The position numbers and the translations under genes are program-made. The notes below the pieces were generated by a model, which saw nothing but the letters and a program-made list of their open reading frames with translations, was not told where the DNA came from and did no database searches. Shown here piece after piece: positions 35,523 to 47,293 of a DNA stretch of 64,000 bases; within the stretch, counting starts at the first letter, position 1, and every line of letters starts with the position of its first letter. Origin of the DNA: Blepharisma japonicum (taxonomy: Eukaryota > Ciliophora > Heterotrichea > Heterotrichida > Blepharismidae); assembly GCA_949751835.1 (NCBI GenBank), contig CATKHK010000057.1, forward strand, positions 1-64,000. Reading direction: 5' to 3'.

Positions 35523-35990
35523 ATGTCTTCTCAACAGCTCAGTCCCTATAAAGCTTTACGGCACAGAATAGTCCAGCTCACAAATTTACCAGGATTATCA
35601 TGCAGAGCGAAGCTCTGCAAAGACCAGCGAGGTGCAGTTGGTGAAATTTTTTCCGAAAAGATAAAAATGAATTCATCCTATCATGAGCAGTTTGGCAAAA
35701 CTTCTCCTGTCCGAAGACCATCTCCTATATACCCCAAAGATAATGTTATTTTTGAAGGAAAATGTGAGTATGTAACACAATCAAGGCTAAATTTTTGTGA
35801 GAAGCCCTACTATCAGAACCAAAATCGACCCCGCTCACAAACACCTGACCGCAACCGAAGCGACAATTTTTTGACTGATGCCATGACTAAGCGATTCGAG
35901 GCAAGGACAGAAAAACAGGACCAATTCGCAAACTTCCAGATCTCATATTCTACTCCTAGGACTAAAAAATCAGTTAATTTTTGTGTATAA
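35523..35990 (+). CDS. Unrecognised basic protein, 155 aa
   Basis: ATG 35523 to TAA 35988-35990, no intron, no TGA. The protein is polar and basic with many Pro, Arg, Ser and Tyr (KTSPVRRPSPIYPKDN, RPRSQTPDRNRS), without signal peptide or membrane segment, so it is probably largely disordered. Short Tyr/Phe-containing phrases (MNSSYHEQFGK, RLNFCEKPYY) recall microtubule-associated small proteins of cilia, but this is only an impression. The next gene on the same strand starts 11 bp after its stop. Confidence 0.7.
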   Translation: MSSQQLSPYKALRHRIVQLTNLPGLSCRAKLCKDQRGAVGEIFSEKIKMNSSYHEQFGKTSPVRRPSPIYPKDNVIFEGKCEYVTQSRLNFCEKPYYQNQNRPRSQTPDRNRSDNFLTDAMTKRFEARTEKQDQFANFQISYSTPRTKKSVNFCV

Positions 35991-36001
35991 TTCATATAAA
36001 C

Positions 36002-38095
36002 ATGTCTTTAAGAGGAATTATAGATGTCATTATCCATTTAGAGAGCTTTAGAAACATTGACTTATACAACCCAGGACTTTATCATTTAGAAATCTCTGTT
36101 TATCATATGGTTTCTGGGCATACCGTCCCAGCTCACCCTTATAATGTGATTACATGTGACACAAATACAGAATATCTCAGGACTGTACCTGCAGAAATCG
36201 AGGATTTTTGTTTCAAATCTCAAGGGTTTTACATCAAATTTTGTGATGAGGAAATTTTTTTGCAAGATATCATTGTATTTAGGACAGAATTAGACCATGA
36301 AACAGAAAATGAAATCATTATTCAGATTAATCTTATGTATTTAGATATAGAATACTCTGAAGATATTTTTGAGAAAAATACTATGAAGCTTAATAGAGCG
36401 GTTTCTGTAAGCGAAGTCAAGCTGAGATTAAGAGATGCTATAGAAGGGATCAACCAATTTTTCCCAGTAATTTTTGATAATGAGCATTTTTCTGTGTTGT
36501 CATTGACCGTTCATTCTTTACCAATTGATTTTCGATTTAGGTCAAAGTCTATCATTGACTCAATATCAAATAATAGGCTCAGCATAAAAAGAGACAACTC
36601 TATAGACATGACAAGAGAAATTTCTGAGTGTCTGTTTGAAGGAATTGAGACACTGAGGCAAGAAGATATTGACAGGATCTACGACAAATATGTGAGGATG
36701 ATCGAGTGTGTCCATGATAAAATTCAGAATTTAATCAAGGACTGAAACGATGGGCTGCATTTGCAACTATTTTATGTAAATGGCCGAAGCCCAAGGAGAC
36801 TTTCCATTGATAGAATTAAAATTCCATTGGCTGAATGGAATTTATCAATGGAAGATTTCGCGAATAAATTCCTCAGCGATATCCAAGAAATGGCAACAAA
36901 AATGTGCTATTTATCTACTACATTTTTAGAAATTCTGGCCAAAGATTCCTGACACATCACAAGGTCTTTGGAAATCGAGTATATTGAAAACCAAATGAAC
37001 TATTGGGAAAAAAGCATTTTTATGGAAATGAAGCTTGTAGCTGATTTTGCCTTAGAAACTGACCAAAATTTAGGGGAGAGACACTCCTCTGTGGCAAGAA
37101 CACTCAGAAGGACTGAAATTTATAATGAAAACCAAACTTTATCCCTCCAACTTGTTTCTAATGAAGGGTCTCGTAAAGAACCTCCTGTTTTGTTTTTGGA
37201 TGTTTACTCAAAAGTATGTGAAAATTCTTTAACTCTATTAGACACTTCAAAACCTTGAAGTCCTAATTGGCTGAGCTATTCCCCAAATATTGACTTTCAG
37301 AAGCAAGGAACGCATTTAATTATTCTTGTTCATGGTTTTCAAGGAAATTCCTTTGACGTCCGATATTGGAGGAACTACTTTGCCCTTTACCGTCCAGATG
37401 CGTTGTTTTTATGTTCGGTTTCTAATGAAGACAACCCTGATCGCGATATAGCAGAAATGGGAGTAAAGCTATCAGAAGAAGTAACGTTTTATATCAAGCA
37501 ATATTGCCCCAGAAGTCTTACAAAAGTATCTTTTGTTGGTCACTCTTTAGGAGGAGTCATAATACGAGCAGCTCTTCCTTTTCTATCAGAATTTTCATCA
37601 AAAATGCAATTTTTTCTGACCCTTTCGACTCCCCACTTAGGCTATATGTATAACTCATCGAAAATTATTGATGCAGGGATCTGGCTATTAAAAAAATGAC
37701 GACGAAGCAAATGTCTTGTACAGCTATCCATGACAGATTTTCTTAATCCTAAAGATTGTTATTTATATAAACTGAGCAACGAAACTGGACTGGAATGGTT
37801 TAAACATTTTTGCCTAGTCAGTTCTCATCAGGACGAGTATGCTCCATTTGGGTCAGCAAGAATTGAAATCAGAGAAAATATTGAAGAAAATTTTTCCGGG
37901 AAAAATGAATATATAGACATGGCGAGAAATATTATGAAGAAGCTCAAGGTTGAGAAAATTCATAGAATCGATGTGAATTTTAAAATGAAGAAGTCTTTGA
38001 ATAATTTCATTGGGAGAGCTGCTCATATTGAGATGCTGGACAATGAAGCCTTGATTCAAATGTTCATGTTTTCATGTGCAGGATTTTTCGAATAA
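36002..38095 (+). CDS. FAM135: FAM135-type putative serine lipase, copy 1
   Basis: 697 residues, ATG 36002 to TAA 38093-38095, with TGA as Trp at several points. Residues 1-115 match the N-terminal domain typical of FAM135 proteins (DVIIHLESFRNIDLYNPGLY). The C-terminal third is an alpha/beta-hydrolase of the DUF676 type: oxyanion-loop motif LIILVHGFQGNSFDV (about 437), nucleophile elbow VGHSLGG (Ser near 514), acidic residue in SSHQDEYAPFGSARIE (near 610) and His in RAAHIEML (near 672). STPHLG after the elbow is also characteristic. The middle is helical and variable. Family members are presumed lipases of unknown substrate. A paralogue lies at 58555-60621 on the other strand. Confidence 0.92.
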
Positions 38096-38153
38096 TATGC
38101 TAAATTATAATTATAAGCGTGAAATAATAGGCCATAAATATATTTTACAATTT

Positions 38154-41100
38154 TTACTTATTTTGCTCTTTTTCTTCTTCATTTTCCTCTTCCAGAATTG
38201 AAGGGTTGAAAAGTATTTCTGGAGGCCAGCCTTCTCCTGCAAACCTGAAGCATTTTCTTAGTTTTGGATGATTACCATAAATAGGCACCAAGCTCGGATC
38301 TACCATTTCCAGAAGTTTGGAAGGCTCCATTCTAATAAGATTCATGTACTGATCAAAAGTTCTTCTCAGCCTTCATCTGCGACACCATTTTTGAATCACA
38401 GCTGCTCCATTATTCAAAACCATGATTGCTGATTTTCCTCCTCTAAGTATTTCTTTAAGCTTGATTTCGTAATAAGTTTTAATTTCATTGATTTTGCTCA
38501 CTAAATCTTCTTTTTCTTTATCCATTTTAGATGAGTAGTCATTCAGCACATTATTGACTGAAATATAAAAGCTGCTGACATTTTCAACAAAATTTCTTCG
38601 AAAATCTTTCAACGTTATAATTTTGGAGTCAAAATTGTCTATAAGGGAATTATTTTCTTTTATGATATTTTCCATTACCTCTGTAAGTTGTGGTATTATA
38701 GAAGATTCTTTAAATTGGAAATTCTCTGCTTTGACAATTTTTTCGAGTTCAATTACTTCGTCTAAAGTTTCCAGTTCTTTGATTGTTTTTTCATTAACTT
38801 TTCTATGGAGTTTTTCCTTGAATATTTTAAAACTGTATGCTATTTCCATTTGAAGTGATATCATTAAATCTTTATTTTGTAAATTTATTGATCTAAAATT
38901 TTCCAACTGAGGACCAATGATATTTTTTAATTGGCTAAAATTATATGCATTATTTTTCATAATTTTTTTAGCATCTTCTCGAAGTTTCTGATTTTCATCT
39001 GATCATTCAATTCTTTCTATATTTGAAATTTTTGAATCATTGGAAAGCTTGTCCAGTAGATCATTATTTGTTTTTTCAAGAATTTTATATTGACTCTTTT
39101 CGTTTGCAATAGCCGTTTGAATTTTCAATTTGTTGCATTCTTCACTTTTTGCCCATTTTTCTGAAATAGCCATTTGAAGAAGGGTTTGCATTGCAATCAA
39201 ATAGTTATGCATTTCAAGAGTAAAGCTTCCCCTTAGACTGGATATATATCCCTTCAAATCTTTGAGTTCATTTACTAATAAAACAGATTTATTGTTTATA
39301 TTGCGTATTCGAGTTAAATTCCCTTTAATTTCATTTTGCTTTGCAGCTATCTCCTCTTTAAGAGAAACAATTTCATTTTCTTTACTTTTAATTGATTTGT
39401 TATGGTTCTCTTCTAATTTTTTGCACTCAATAGTATATAATTCCTTATCACTCTCTTTTTCTTTCTGTAGTTTATATATTTCACTTTTCAAACTATCACT
39501 TTTCGCTTTATGAGAGGCAATTTCAGATTCTTTGCTTTTAATAGTGATATTTAAATTTTCTTCGAGTTTATTTTTTTCCATTAGCATTTTTTGGATCCCC
39601 TTTTCTTTTTCTAATATCTTTTCAGACAAATAGTGATTTTCCTCTATGAGCTTTTCACTTTCTGCCTCTTTTTGAGTCAAGCAACTCAATACTGTTCTGT
39701 TTTCTTCTTTAATTTTGCTAGTTAATTTTTCATTTTCACTTTCTTGATTCTTCAGCTCCTCATATCTAATCTTAAACTGGCTGATTTCATCTTCTTTACT
39801 TTTGATAAAACTATTGAGATTTGCTTCAATATTTTCCTTTTCTTCATTTATTAGCTGCACTATTTTTGTGCTTTCCTGCTGATAATTAGTCAATTCAGTT
39901 TTTAATTCTGAATTCTCAGCTTTCAACATATTTATTTCATTTTCCCTGGTTTTTATTGATTCAGTAAGATTTTTCTCAATAACTTGCATCTCTTTTGTCA
40001 TTTTCAGTATTTCTCAGTCTTTAATTTTTTGAACTTTAGACAGTTCATCCTTTAGCTCATTATTATTTGCTTTCAAGCTATCAATAACACCTGGATCAAT
40101 TAGCTTGCTTTTCAGGATCTTTATCTCTTCTAAAATTAATTCAATTTCTTTCTGCTTCTTGGAAAATTCTTCACTTTGCCGCTTGCTTACTTCAACCAAC
40201 TTCAAAGTTTCATTTTCTTTATCTTCAATGGCTTTTGTGAGCTTTTCTTTGTCTATTAATATTAATTCGATTTCTTTGCTAGCTTCAAAGAACCGTTTTC
40301 CAATAACTTCTTTCTCATTTTTAACATTGCCCAGTTCTTCAGAAATCTTTATTGACTTATCTTTTATATGAGCTACCATAAAAGTAGTAGTTTTATTGAA
40401 ATGTGTCATAAATTCGTTAATTTTTCTTGAATACTCAGATTTCATGGCCAAAACTGTGCTTTTGGATTCTGAAATCGACTCTTTTATTTTACAGGCTTTT
40501 CTGAAAATAGATAATTTTGACTGGTGATATTGAAAAGCAAGAGACTGCCTTAAATTTTGCTCTTTTTCTTTGTTCTCACAGACGATTTCTCTTATTTTTG
40601 ATTTTATTGTCATTAAGCTTTCTGAACTTGCCTTTAATTGCAGCTTTTGAAGGTTTTTTATATCATTGATGCTTAATTTCACACTTTGAGCTGTCTTTAA
40701 AAAAAGTTTAAGGCTTGCTTGTAGCTTGGATTGTGTTTTAGCAGCTTTAAACAAGCTAAATTTTAATTCCTCATTTTCTCTTTTCTGAAGTTTTGCTTCA
40801 TTTATTTGATTTTCTAATAAGCCACTTAGATTGATATTTGCCAGCTTTGTTTGACTATTCTCATCTATTGCTTTTCTCAAGAAAATACTTATGATTCTTA
40901 TCCCATTTTGGCAGTTCGAATTTCAATTTCTAGATTCTTTTATTAAATTTCCTTTTATTTCTCTTGTTGCATTTTTAAGAGCGTGAATCTCAGATGAAAT
41001 CATTGGAAATTTAATGGATAAGCAGTGCTTTAAGTTCTTTATTTTCTTTTCTAACTGAGCTATTAGAGAGTCTTGGCTCTCAATTTTCAATAAATAATAA

Positions 41101-42362
41101 TTAATTTCTTCATCTTTTTGGTTGTCAACCTTTATTTGTGTGATTTGACTAGCTAATTCATTAATAACTTTTTTGTAATTTTCCACTTCATTTTGGAGCT
41201 CTTCTTTTATACCATATAATTGTTCATTTTTCGTATAAAGAGCATATAATTCCACCTTTAAACTCTCATTTTCTTCTATTAGTCCCTGACTATCATTATT
41301 ATTTCTTTTTCTCATTTTTTGAAATTCCTTAAATTTTTCACCAACAATTTGTTTCCATAAATATTGGTCATAACTCACTACTTTTTTCAATTCCAAGTTC
41401 ATTTCTCTCATCTCTTTTATTTTCTTTTTAATATTTATCATTTGCCAATTTAAGTTTGGCCCTGATTTCTTCCCTTTGCTTTTCTCAGCTTCCAGTTGGC
41501 CTTTCAGCTGCTTCAATATTTCTTCATATTGGTTTGGAAAAGGATGTCGATTTGCATATTTTGAATCCGGGTTTAATTTACCATGCTTCCATTTTTCAAT
41601 TTCTATAGCAAACATATACAATTCTTGGATTTTTCTTTTTCCTGAAAAATTCCCTTCAAAAATACTAGCTTTTTTCTTCATTAAGTTGACCATATCATCT
41701 CTTGACCTATCTGCAAGCTCTACTGCCGTTTTTTCACTGGCGAAAATGATATTTTCAAAAAAACTTTGTGTGTCATTTTGGCTGATTAAATAATTGATTA
41801 CTTTTCCTTTAATTACTTCAATAGCTATAGCTGCCTCAATTATTTCTTCCAGGGGAGAGTCTTTGTCAATTTCATTACTTTTTTCCACCAATAACTCTAC
41901 TGCTTTTTGAATATTCAAAGGTAGCTTCCCACATTTTGAAATTATATTTTTCAAATTTTCGACAGATTTATTTATCAAGTCTCCACTTTTCCCGGTAGGA
42001 ATAAGCTGATTTGGAGAGTAAGACAGTTCTAGATTTCTTGGTGTAAGGTCCCCAGCTTCACTTGTATAGCTTGCATCCCCAGTTGTAATAAGACTCTTAG
42101 AGTTGATCAGCACAGGCTCACTGCCTCAGCCTGTATGAGAATGATTTATTCTTGATGGGGACTGAAAAAATTCATCTTCATTTGTCTTAACTGTATTTGT
42201 TCGGGAATGATTTCGTAGTGTCAGAAGTTTGTATAATTTTTGGTACTCTTTAATATAAAATGATATCGGCTTTGAGGACAAATCTTCTGTAAATGAAGCA
42301 GATTCTACTGGAGAGTGCCCAGAAAATTCACTTGCAGGGACTGTTAAATGAACTTTCCTCAT
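38154..42362 (-). CDS. Long coiled-coil protein with C-terminal IQ motif, 1402 aa
   Basis: A single frame with TGA as Trp (at 42114-42125, 40923, 40002-40013, 38961-39002 and 38373) joins what would be six fragments under the standard code: ATG 42360-42362 to TAA 38154-38156. Residues 1-160 are Ser/Thr/Pro-rich; residues ~160-290 are mixed helical; residues ~300-1330 are mostly Leu/Glu/Lys-rich coiled coil. Near residue 1325 an IQ calmodulin-binding motif reads VIQKWCRRWRLRR, fitting IQxxxRxxxxR, with one Trp from TGA. The C-terminus has a compact Pro/Trp-containing stretch (LVPIYGNHPKLRKCFRF) and an acidic end. This plan suits a cytoskeletal, basal-body or cortical protein regulated by calmodulin or centrin, but no specific family is recognised. 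Only 12 bp separate it from the upstream SNARE gene's stop. Confidence 0.85.
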
Positions 42363-42374
42363 AATTTATTATAG

Positions 42375-43028
42375 TTATAATCTTGTTAATATGAGTAACA
42401 AAAGCACTGAAATGACTAGGAAAAATAAAGCTAAAAGAAAGATCGTGCAGAATCGCTTTTTCGTTCTGCCTCTTCTGTTTGCAATTTCTAGCTCATCTAC
42501 TACTCCACTTGTATTTTCTCCTGCTTCATGAATGTTATTTTCTATGAGATCTAATTTTAGCCCTTGTTCTCTTGTAATTTCTGCAAAATCTTTGAGCATT
42601 TCTACAATCAGGGTCATTTTTATCTCGACTGTGTGGATTTTTTCGTTTCTTTCTCTTAACATTTCTTCAGTAAATAAATCATGGACTTGGACTTGAGCTT
42701 GTGCCTTTTGTGCTTTTTGGGATTCCTGGAATGAGGTAAGGGCGTTTTCAAACTCATTGGAATAAGTTTGCATTAATTTTTCTTTTTTTGTTTGCTCTGA
42801 TTGAGACTTAGGTTGATAATTTTCTATGTCTCGTAAGGTTGACTCAATAAATTCGCATTCTTCGTTTGCTTTGGCTAAGAAATTTGCTCCATTACTTGAG
42901 GATAAATTAGTTTTTAAAGCCTCCATGTGTTGCCTTAAATCTTTTTCTTTTGCTTGTAAAGTATTATCAAGTAGGCGTTGCTATCTCTTGATTACCTTGG
43001 CATCAGATTCTGACTTTTTCTTCGACAT
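42375..43028 (-). CDS. Qa-SNARE (syntaxin 7/Pep12-like)
   Basis: Two exons (42996-43028 and 42375-42980) encode 212 residues. ATG at 43026-43028 gives MSKKKSESDAK, a 15-nt intron is removed, and the second exon starts QRLLDNTLQAKEKDL. The SNARE motif lies about residues 115-178 (ERNEKIHTVEIKMTLIVEML and FAEITREQGLKLDLIENNIH), with the zero-layer Gln in EQG. A basic patch (RRGRTKKR) and a single C-terminal membrane anchor (FCTIFLLALFFLVISVLLLL) follow, so it is tail-anchored in an endomembrane. At 212 residues it is shorter than most syntaxins, so the Habc domain is reduced. Role: vesicle fusion, likely endosomal. The start is set by the intron; without it an internal Met at 42926 would be chosen wrongly. 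Confidence 0.9.
42981..42995 (-). other. 15-nt intron in Qa-SNARE gene
   Basis: The sense sequence is GTAATCAAGAGATAG, in phase 0 between AAG and CAA. If retained, TAG stops translation. Confidence 0.93.
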
Positions 43029-43400
43029 TTTAAATCTAAGTAAATATAAATTTTAATTATATAATTGCTTTAGGTAAAACTAATTATAATCAATTATGCA
43101 ATTGCATAAAACAGTAACATGTTAGAAAACTTTTCCATAAATGAAGACAAGCCAATGCTTAGCTAAATTAATTTTTTTATGCATGGACTATTTTAAATAA
43201 TTGCAACATACCTTATATTTTTTTCAAATCTTTTAATTAATTATATATCTTAAATTTCATATAATTGAAAATAAAATAATTTTTCGCCATTAAAGCCTTT
43301 TATTAATCCTAAATAATTTAATTTTTAGTAACTATTTTCATATCTTTAATAGAATAAGTTTCTTCTCACAATTTTCATAATTTTATACTTTACTCTAAAT
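43029..43400. other. Intergenic region
   Basis: 372 bp, very AT-rich, between two genes on the minus strand. No gene or repeat recognised; it should contain the SNARE promoter. Confidence 0.5.
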
Positions 43401-44072
43401 TTAAAAGATCTCACAAATGCATGCACAAGCACATCTTGGAGCATCCATAGCTAGCTGTTTTGACCTTTTTTGTTTTTCACTCGATGTAATCTTTTTTGTC
43501 GGCCCAATCATCGGCTTTTCTCCCCCAGCCATCAAAACGATAGTAGATCTCAAAATATCTGTCAGCACATCCTGAAAGGCCTTATCCACATTTTCTGCTG
43601 TTAAAGCAGAAGTTTCCATATACAATAATTGATTTTTTTGAGCATAAATTTTGGCTTCCTCTTGTGGGACTTTTCTCTCATTTTCGAGGTCATTTTTGTT
43701 GCCGATCAGCAGGACTGAAAGGAGGGAGTCCCCCATCAGCTTCAATTCTCTGATTCATTTAGACAGATTTTTGAAGCTTTCTCTGTTTGTAATGTCAAAG
43801 ACAACAAGAGCGCCTTTGACCCCTCTGTAGAACGAAGGAAGTATTCCGCGATACTGGTCTTGGCCTGCAGTATCTCAGATTTCAGCTTTGACGACCTTGC
43901 TGTCGATGTCAACAATTTTGTAATCATTTTTGAAACCATGGGTGCTTGGCATGCTATAACAGAATTCATTTTTTGTAAATCGGCTTCGGATGCTAGATTT
44001 TCCAACTTTTGAGTCGCCAATAATGACGAGTTTGAAGCTGTAATCTATGTCTCTACTATCGTTGTTTTCCAT
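43401..44072 (-). CDS. Rab GTPase (Rab11/Rab2-like)
   Basis: 223 residues, ATG 44070-44072 to TAA 43401-43403, no intron. All guanine-nucleotide motifs are present: P-loop GDSKVGKSS, switch II WDTAGQDQYRG, NKND and ETSA. The Trp of WDTAGQ is TGA (43875-43877), strong evidence for the code, and a second TGA gives Trp in LSKWIRELK. RabF-like phrases GILPSFYRG and ALVVFDITNRESF place it among Rabs close to Rab11/Rab2. The start MENNDSRDID is preferred over an in-frame Met ten codons upstream. The tail is odd: instead of a terminal CC or CxC it ends RCACACICEIF, so the prenylation signal is unusual or an undetected 3' exon exists. Role: membrane traffic. Confidence 0.92.
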
Positions 44073-44359
44073 GAAAATATGAATTATACTGATTGCGGCC
44101 AATCAATAGAATTTGGACGTCTTAGCATCAATTTATATTAAAAAATTGAAAAGGATGGGTTTAATATATTGTATGATATTATTGATAATTTAAATAATAA
44201 GTTATTTTTGATATAGGAGAAATTGAATCCTTTTATTCTATATGTGCAAAATAAATGTTTTTGACTAAAATTTCTTGAATAAAAGATATCTTGTTATAAA
44301 ATTTCTAAATTTCAGAGTTTTTGAATTCTTTATTGCAAAATCTCACATTTTAATTATAA
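44073..44359. promoter_or_regulatory. Divergent promoter region between Rab and TIM17
   Basis: 287 bp between divergent starts. Strongly AT-rich; both promoters must lie here. No specific element identified. Confidence 0.5.
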
Positions 44360-44923
44360 ATGGCACAACGAGAACCTTGCCCAGAAAGATTCTTTGACGA
44401 TCTTGGAGGAGCCTTTGCAATGGGCGGCGTTGGAGGGGCAATATTTTATTTCTTAAAAGGTTTCTATAATGCTCCATCCAGAGAAAGATTCAAAGGTGCA
44501 ATGACCGCAGTAAAGCTTCGAGCACCCATCCTAGGAGGTAGTTTTGCTTTATGGGGAGGCCTGTTCTCGACTTTCGACTGTTTTTTATTATGGTACCGTC
44601 AGAGCGACGACCCTCTTAATGCAATTGTTTCAGGGTTCACAACGGGTGGGATTCTTGCCCTTCGTTCAGGATTTTCAATAGCATGGCGAAATGCAGTCGC
44701 AGGTGGCATCATTTTGGGCATTATTGAAGGCGTCAACCTCGCGTACACAAGCATGATGGTTAAACAAGGCATGCTGATGATGCAGGAAATGCAGAAATTG
44801 CAGGTGGAAAGACAAAAGAGGATAATGAAAGGCCTGCCTGATTTCACACAAGAAGAGCTGGAAGAAAAGATGCGGCAGACTCAGGGCAAAGGGGGACTGA
44901 GTGCAATGTTCAGTAGAGGATAA
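44360..44923 (+). CDS. TIM17: Mitochondrial inner-membrane translocase subunit Tim17
   Basis: 187 residues, ATG 44360 to TAA 44921-44923. The N-terminus REPCPERFFDDLGGAFAMGG is the Tim17 signature, followed by Gly-rich membrane helices with the expected GxxxG-like spacing (GGVGGAIFYFLKGFYNAP; GGSFALWGGLFSTFDC; AVAGGIILGIIEGVN), four segments in all within residues 15-130. The hydrophilic C-terminal tail (VERQKRIMKGLPDFTQEELE) is common in Tim17. It is part of the TIM23 complex that imports presequence proteins. All Trp codons are TGG. It converges with VPS51 with 37 bp between stops. Confidence 0.95.
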   Translation: MAQREPCPERFFDDLGGAFAMGGVGGAIFYFLKGFYNAPSRERFKGAMTAVKLRAPILGGSFALWGGLFSTFDCFLLWYRQSDDPLNAIVSGFTTGGILALRSGFSIAWRNAVAGGIILGIIEGVNLAYTSMMVKQGMLMMQEMQKLQVERQKRIMKGLPDFTQEELEEKMRQTQGKGGLSAMFSRG

Positions 44924-44960
44924 CTGGGAAAATTTACTAAGCCTTTCTTTTGAGTTAGAC

Positions 44961-47267
44961 CTAAGATTTACTTTTAATGTTTAGTTGTTCTTTTTTATTT
45001 TCCACAATGCTCTCTAGTAATGTTTTTTGAAGGCTTACAGGCTGTGTGCTTCTGTTGGAAACCGTAAAATTGACTTCGTGGACGTATCCAGACAAGATGT
45101 CGTTATCATCCATAGCGACGATTTCGTCAATACAACTTCCCATAAAGTTAGAGTCGACTTCTATTTGTTGGACTCCTCCAGTACCAAATTCCCTCATCCT
45201 CAGCTCTTCATACATGCTTTTAAACGCCAGCTTCACAATGCTGCTTAAAATGCTGTTCAGCTCAAATTTTACATTTTCATAGATTTTCGCTTTTCTTGCG
45301 AAAAGTCTTTCCATTTCCAGTTCTACGTTATGCTTGGCCCTTTTTCTCTTAAATCTCTGATTAAGAGCCTGTTCTCCTCTGAAGAAGACTTTGAGTTCTT
45401 TTTTGGCGATTTTCAAGTTTTCTATGATTTGGACGATTATCTATATTAAAATTACTGGATGCACGTCAATTGGTTCAGTGTCTATGAGTCAATTAATATT
45501 GGCGTATTCTTCTAACATGTCAGAAAAGAGCTTTCCGTAGTGCTCAATGTAGATTGTTAAGAGGTCTTCTTGAGTTTGCTTTAAAGTAATAAGAAGCTCT
45601 GGCTTTGCAACCCTTTGGATGATATCATTTAGTTCTGGCTTTGAAATTCCGAGGTCAGAATAGGAGCTTGATATAGTGCTGAGAAGCTTGGGGAGGCCAT
45701 TTTCTTCTAGAGAAATTGAAATTTTGAGAAGCGCTATCAAAAATGTCCCGCTTTTATTAATTTTGTACAAGTTTGAGAGAGAAGGGTCATTGCTTGCATA
45801 TCTTGATGAAAAAGATGAGACTGCCTGCTTGAAAAACTGGAAAAATTGGATTAAATGGGACACTATCAGTGACACAAACATGATCCCAGACGTTAAATAA
45901 GATTTTGATGACTCTATTAATGGCTCCAGTTCTATTACAGACGCAATCACAGAGTACATAATATCATAAACTGCTTTTTCTGTAGGTCCTTCAATGGACT
46001 CAGGCAGTCCTTCAGTCGAGTTTTCTATATCTCTGCTAATATTCACTAAAAAATTAATTAAGTTTCCTTGCAAATTTTCTATGACTTTTTCCACCTCATG
46101 CCTAATAGTAAATTCAAATAGCTCAGAAAACTTATCACTTACACTGAACTGGTTGCTAGAAGCCACTAATGCTTTAATTTGCTGCATATCCGAATTTACT
46201 ATATGAAGAGCCTTCGTAAAAGGTCCAAGTTCTGAGTTGACTTCTTTTAATTTATTTTTAATATTGTTGATATATACTGTAAGCACATCCCTCACGTAAT
46301 TTATCATCAAATTTTTCTGTTTTTCACTGAAAATTTCATTAAAAGAGACCAGCGAGTTTACAAACTGAGGAATCCCTTGTTCATGGACCTCCAAAATATA
46401 CCAGCTGAAAGAGCCTTCTTTTATAGAATATTCTCTGTCAGTTTCATTTATATTGACTCTGATATCTTGATCAATGCTTTGAATTGAGCTATAAGAATCT
46501 GCCATAGGCATAATTGGGGTTGATTTTACAGACAAAGTCGCTTTTTCATACAGCTTTTTTAGGGTTGAAATTATGTGACTCTTGTGGCTATGTAAAAAAT
46601 ACTAATTGAAAAACAAAGTTGGCAGCTTTTCTGATTCGTCTCCAAGCCACGCCATTTCTTTTGTGTACTTCGTAAATAAATGAGCAGGCAAGCTTGAGTC
46701 CTGCAGCTTGCTTCATAAGATTTTTTTAATAGATTCTATACATTCCATGGTTTCTTGATAGATAGAAGCATAAGAAGTGTCAGTTTTATGCTGCTGCAAA
46801 AAAGACTGAGAGTTGTGATAGCTTTCAGCTGCTTGATGGAAATCTACAATTTTATTCTTATCAGAGTTATTTTCTATTGCAGATCTTAAAAGTGCTGGCA
46901 AGTCACAGATGAATTTGATTTTCTGCAGCTCTTCATGTATCCCTACCAATTTTTTGATTTCTTGCTGTTTTGGTCCTAAAACTTCGTCTACTTTTTCAGT
47001 CAAGCCTTGTATCTTGTTCATACTTTCTTCGAGCCTTTTCATTTCGTCTTCCATTTTCTCAACGTTGGATTTCATTGATTTTATTGTGTCAGTAGCTGAT
47101 ATGAATTTGTTGTAATTTTCATATACTAAAGTTTGCATATTTCCATCAAGTGTCCTAATTTCTGAAGATAAATTGTTCTCAAGCGATAATAATTCTTCTA
47201 AAGTATGGCTCGTGATAAGCTCATAGAAAGCGCTTTCAGAATCAAAGTCGACTTTGTCGATATCCAT
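44961..47267 (-). CDS. VPS51: VPS51, subunit of the GARP/EARP tethering complexes
   Basis: Three exons (46603-47267, 45456-46587, 44961-45440) encode 758 residues, ending at TAG. The N-terminus is the Vps51 domain: ESAFYELITSHTLEELLSLE and LVYENYNKFISATDTIKSMK within residues ~10-75. Helical rod-like sequence follows, as in CATCHR-family tethers. Human VPS51 is of similar length. Both 15-nt introns contain in-frame stops if retained, and the frames agree only after removal. TGA gives Trp at 46713-46715 and 45489-45491. The start ATG is 47265-47267; the in-frame TTG upstream is not needed. Role: tethering of endosome-derived vesicles at the trans-Golgi, a natural companion of the Qa-SNARE and Rab nearby, though linkage may be chance. 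Confidence 0.92.
45441..45455 (-). other. 15-nt intron in VPS51
   Basis: The sense sequence is GTAATTTTAATATAG, in phase 0. If retained it ends in TAG in frame. Confidence 0.92.
46588..46602 (-). other. 15-nt intron in VPS51
   Basis: The sense sequence is GTATTTTTTACATAG, in phase 2 (TA|C). If retained, TA+G makes a TAG stop at the exon edge. Confidence 0.92.
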
Positions 47268-47293
47268 ATTAATTTTTAGCAAATTGGAAAGAA

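Noticed and set aside
45027-46206. Plus-strand open frames opposite VPS51
   Set aside because: They overlap exons of a recognised gene and are shadows.
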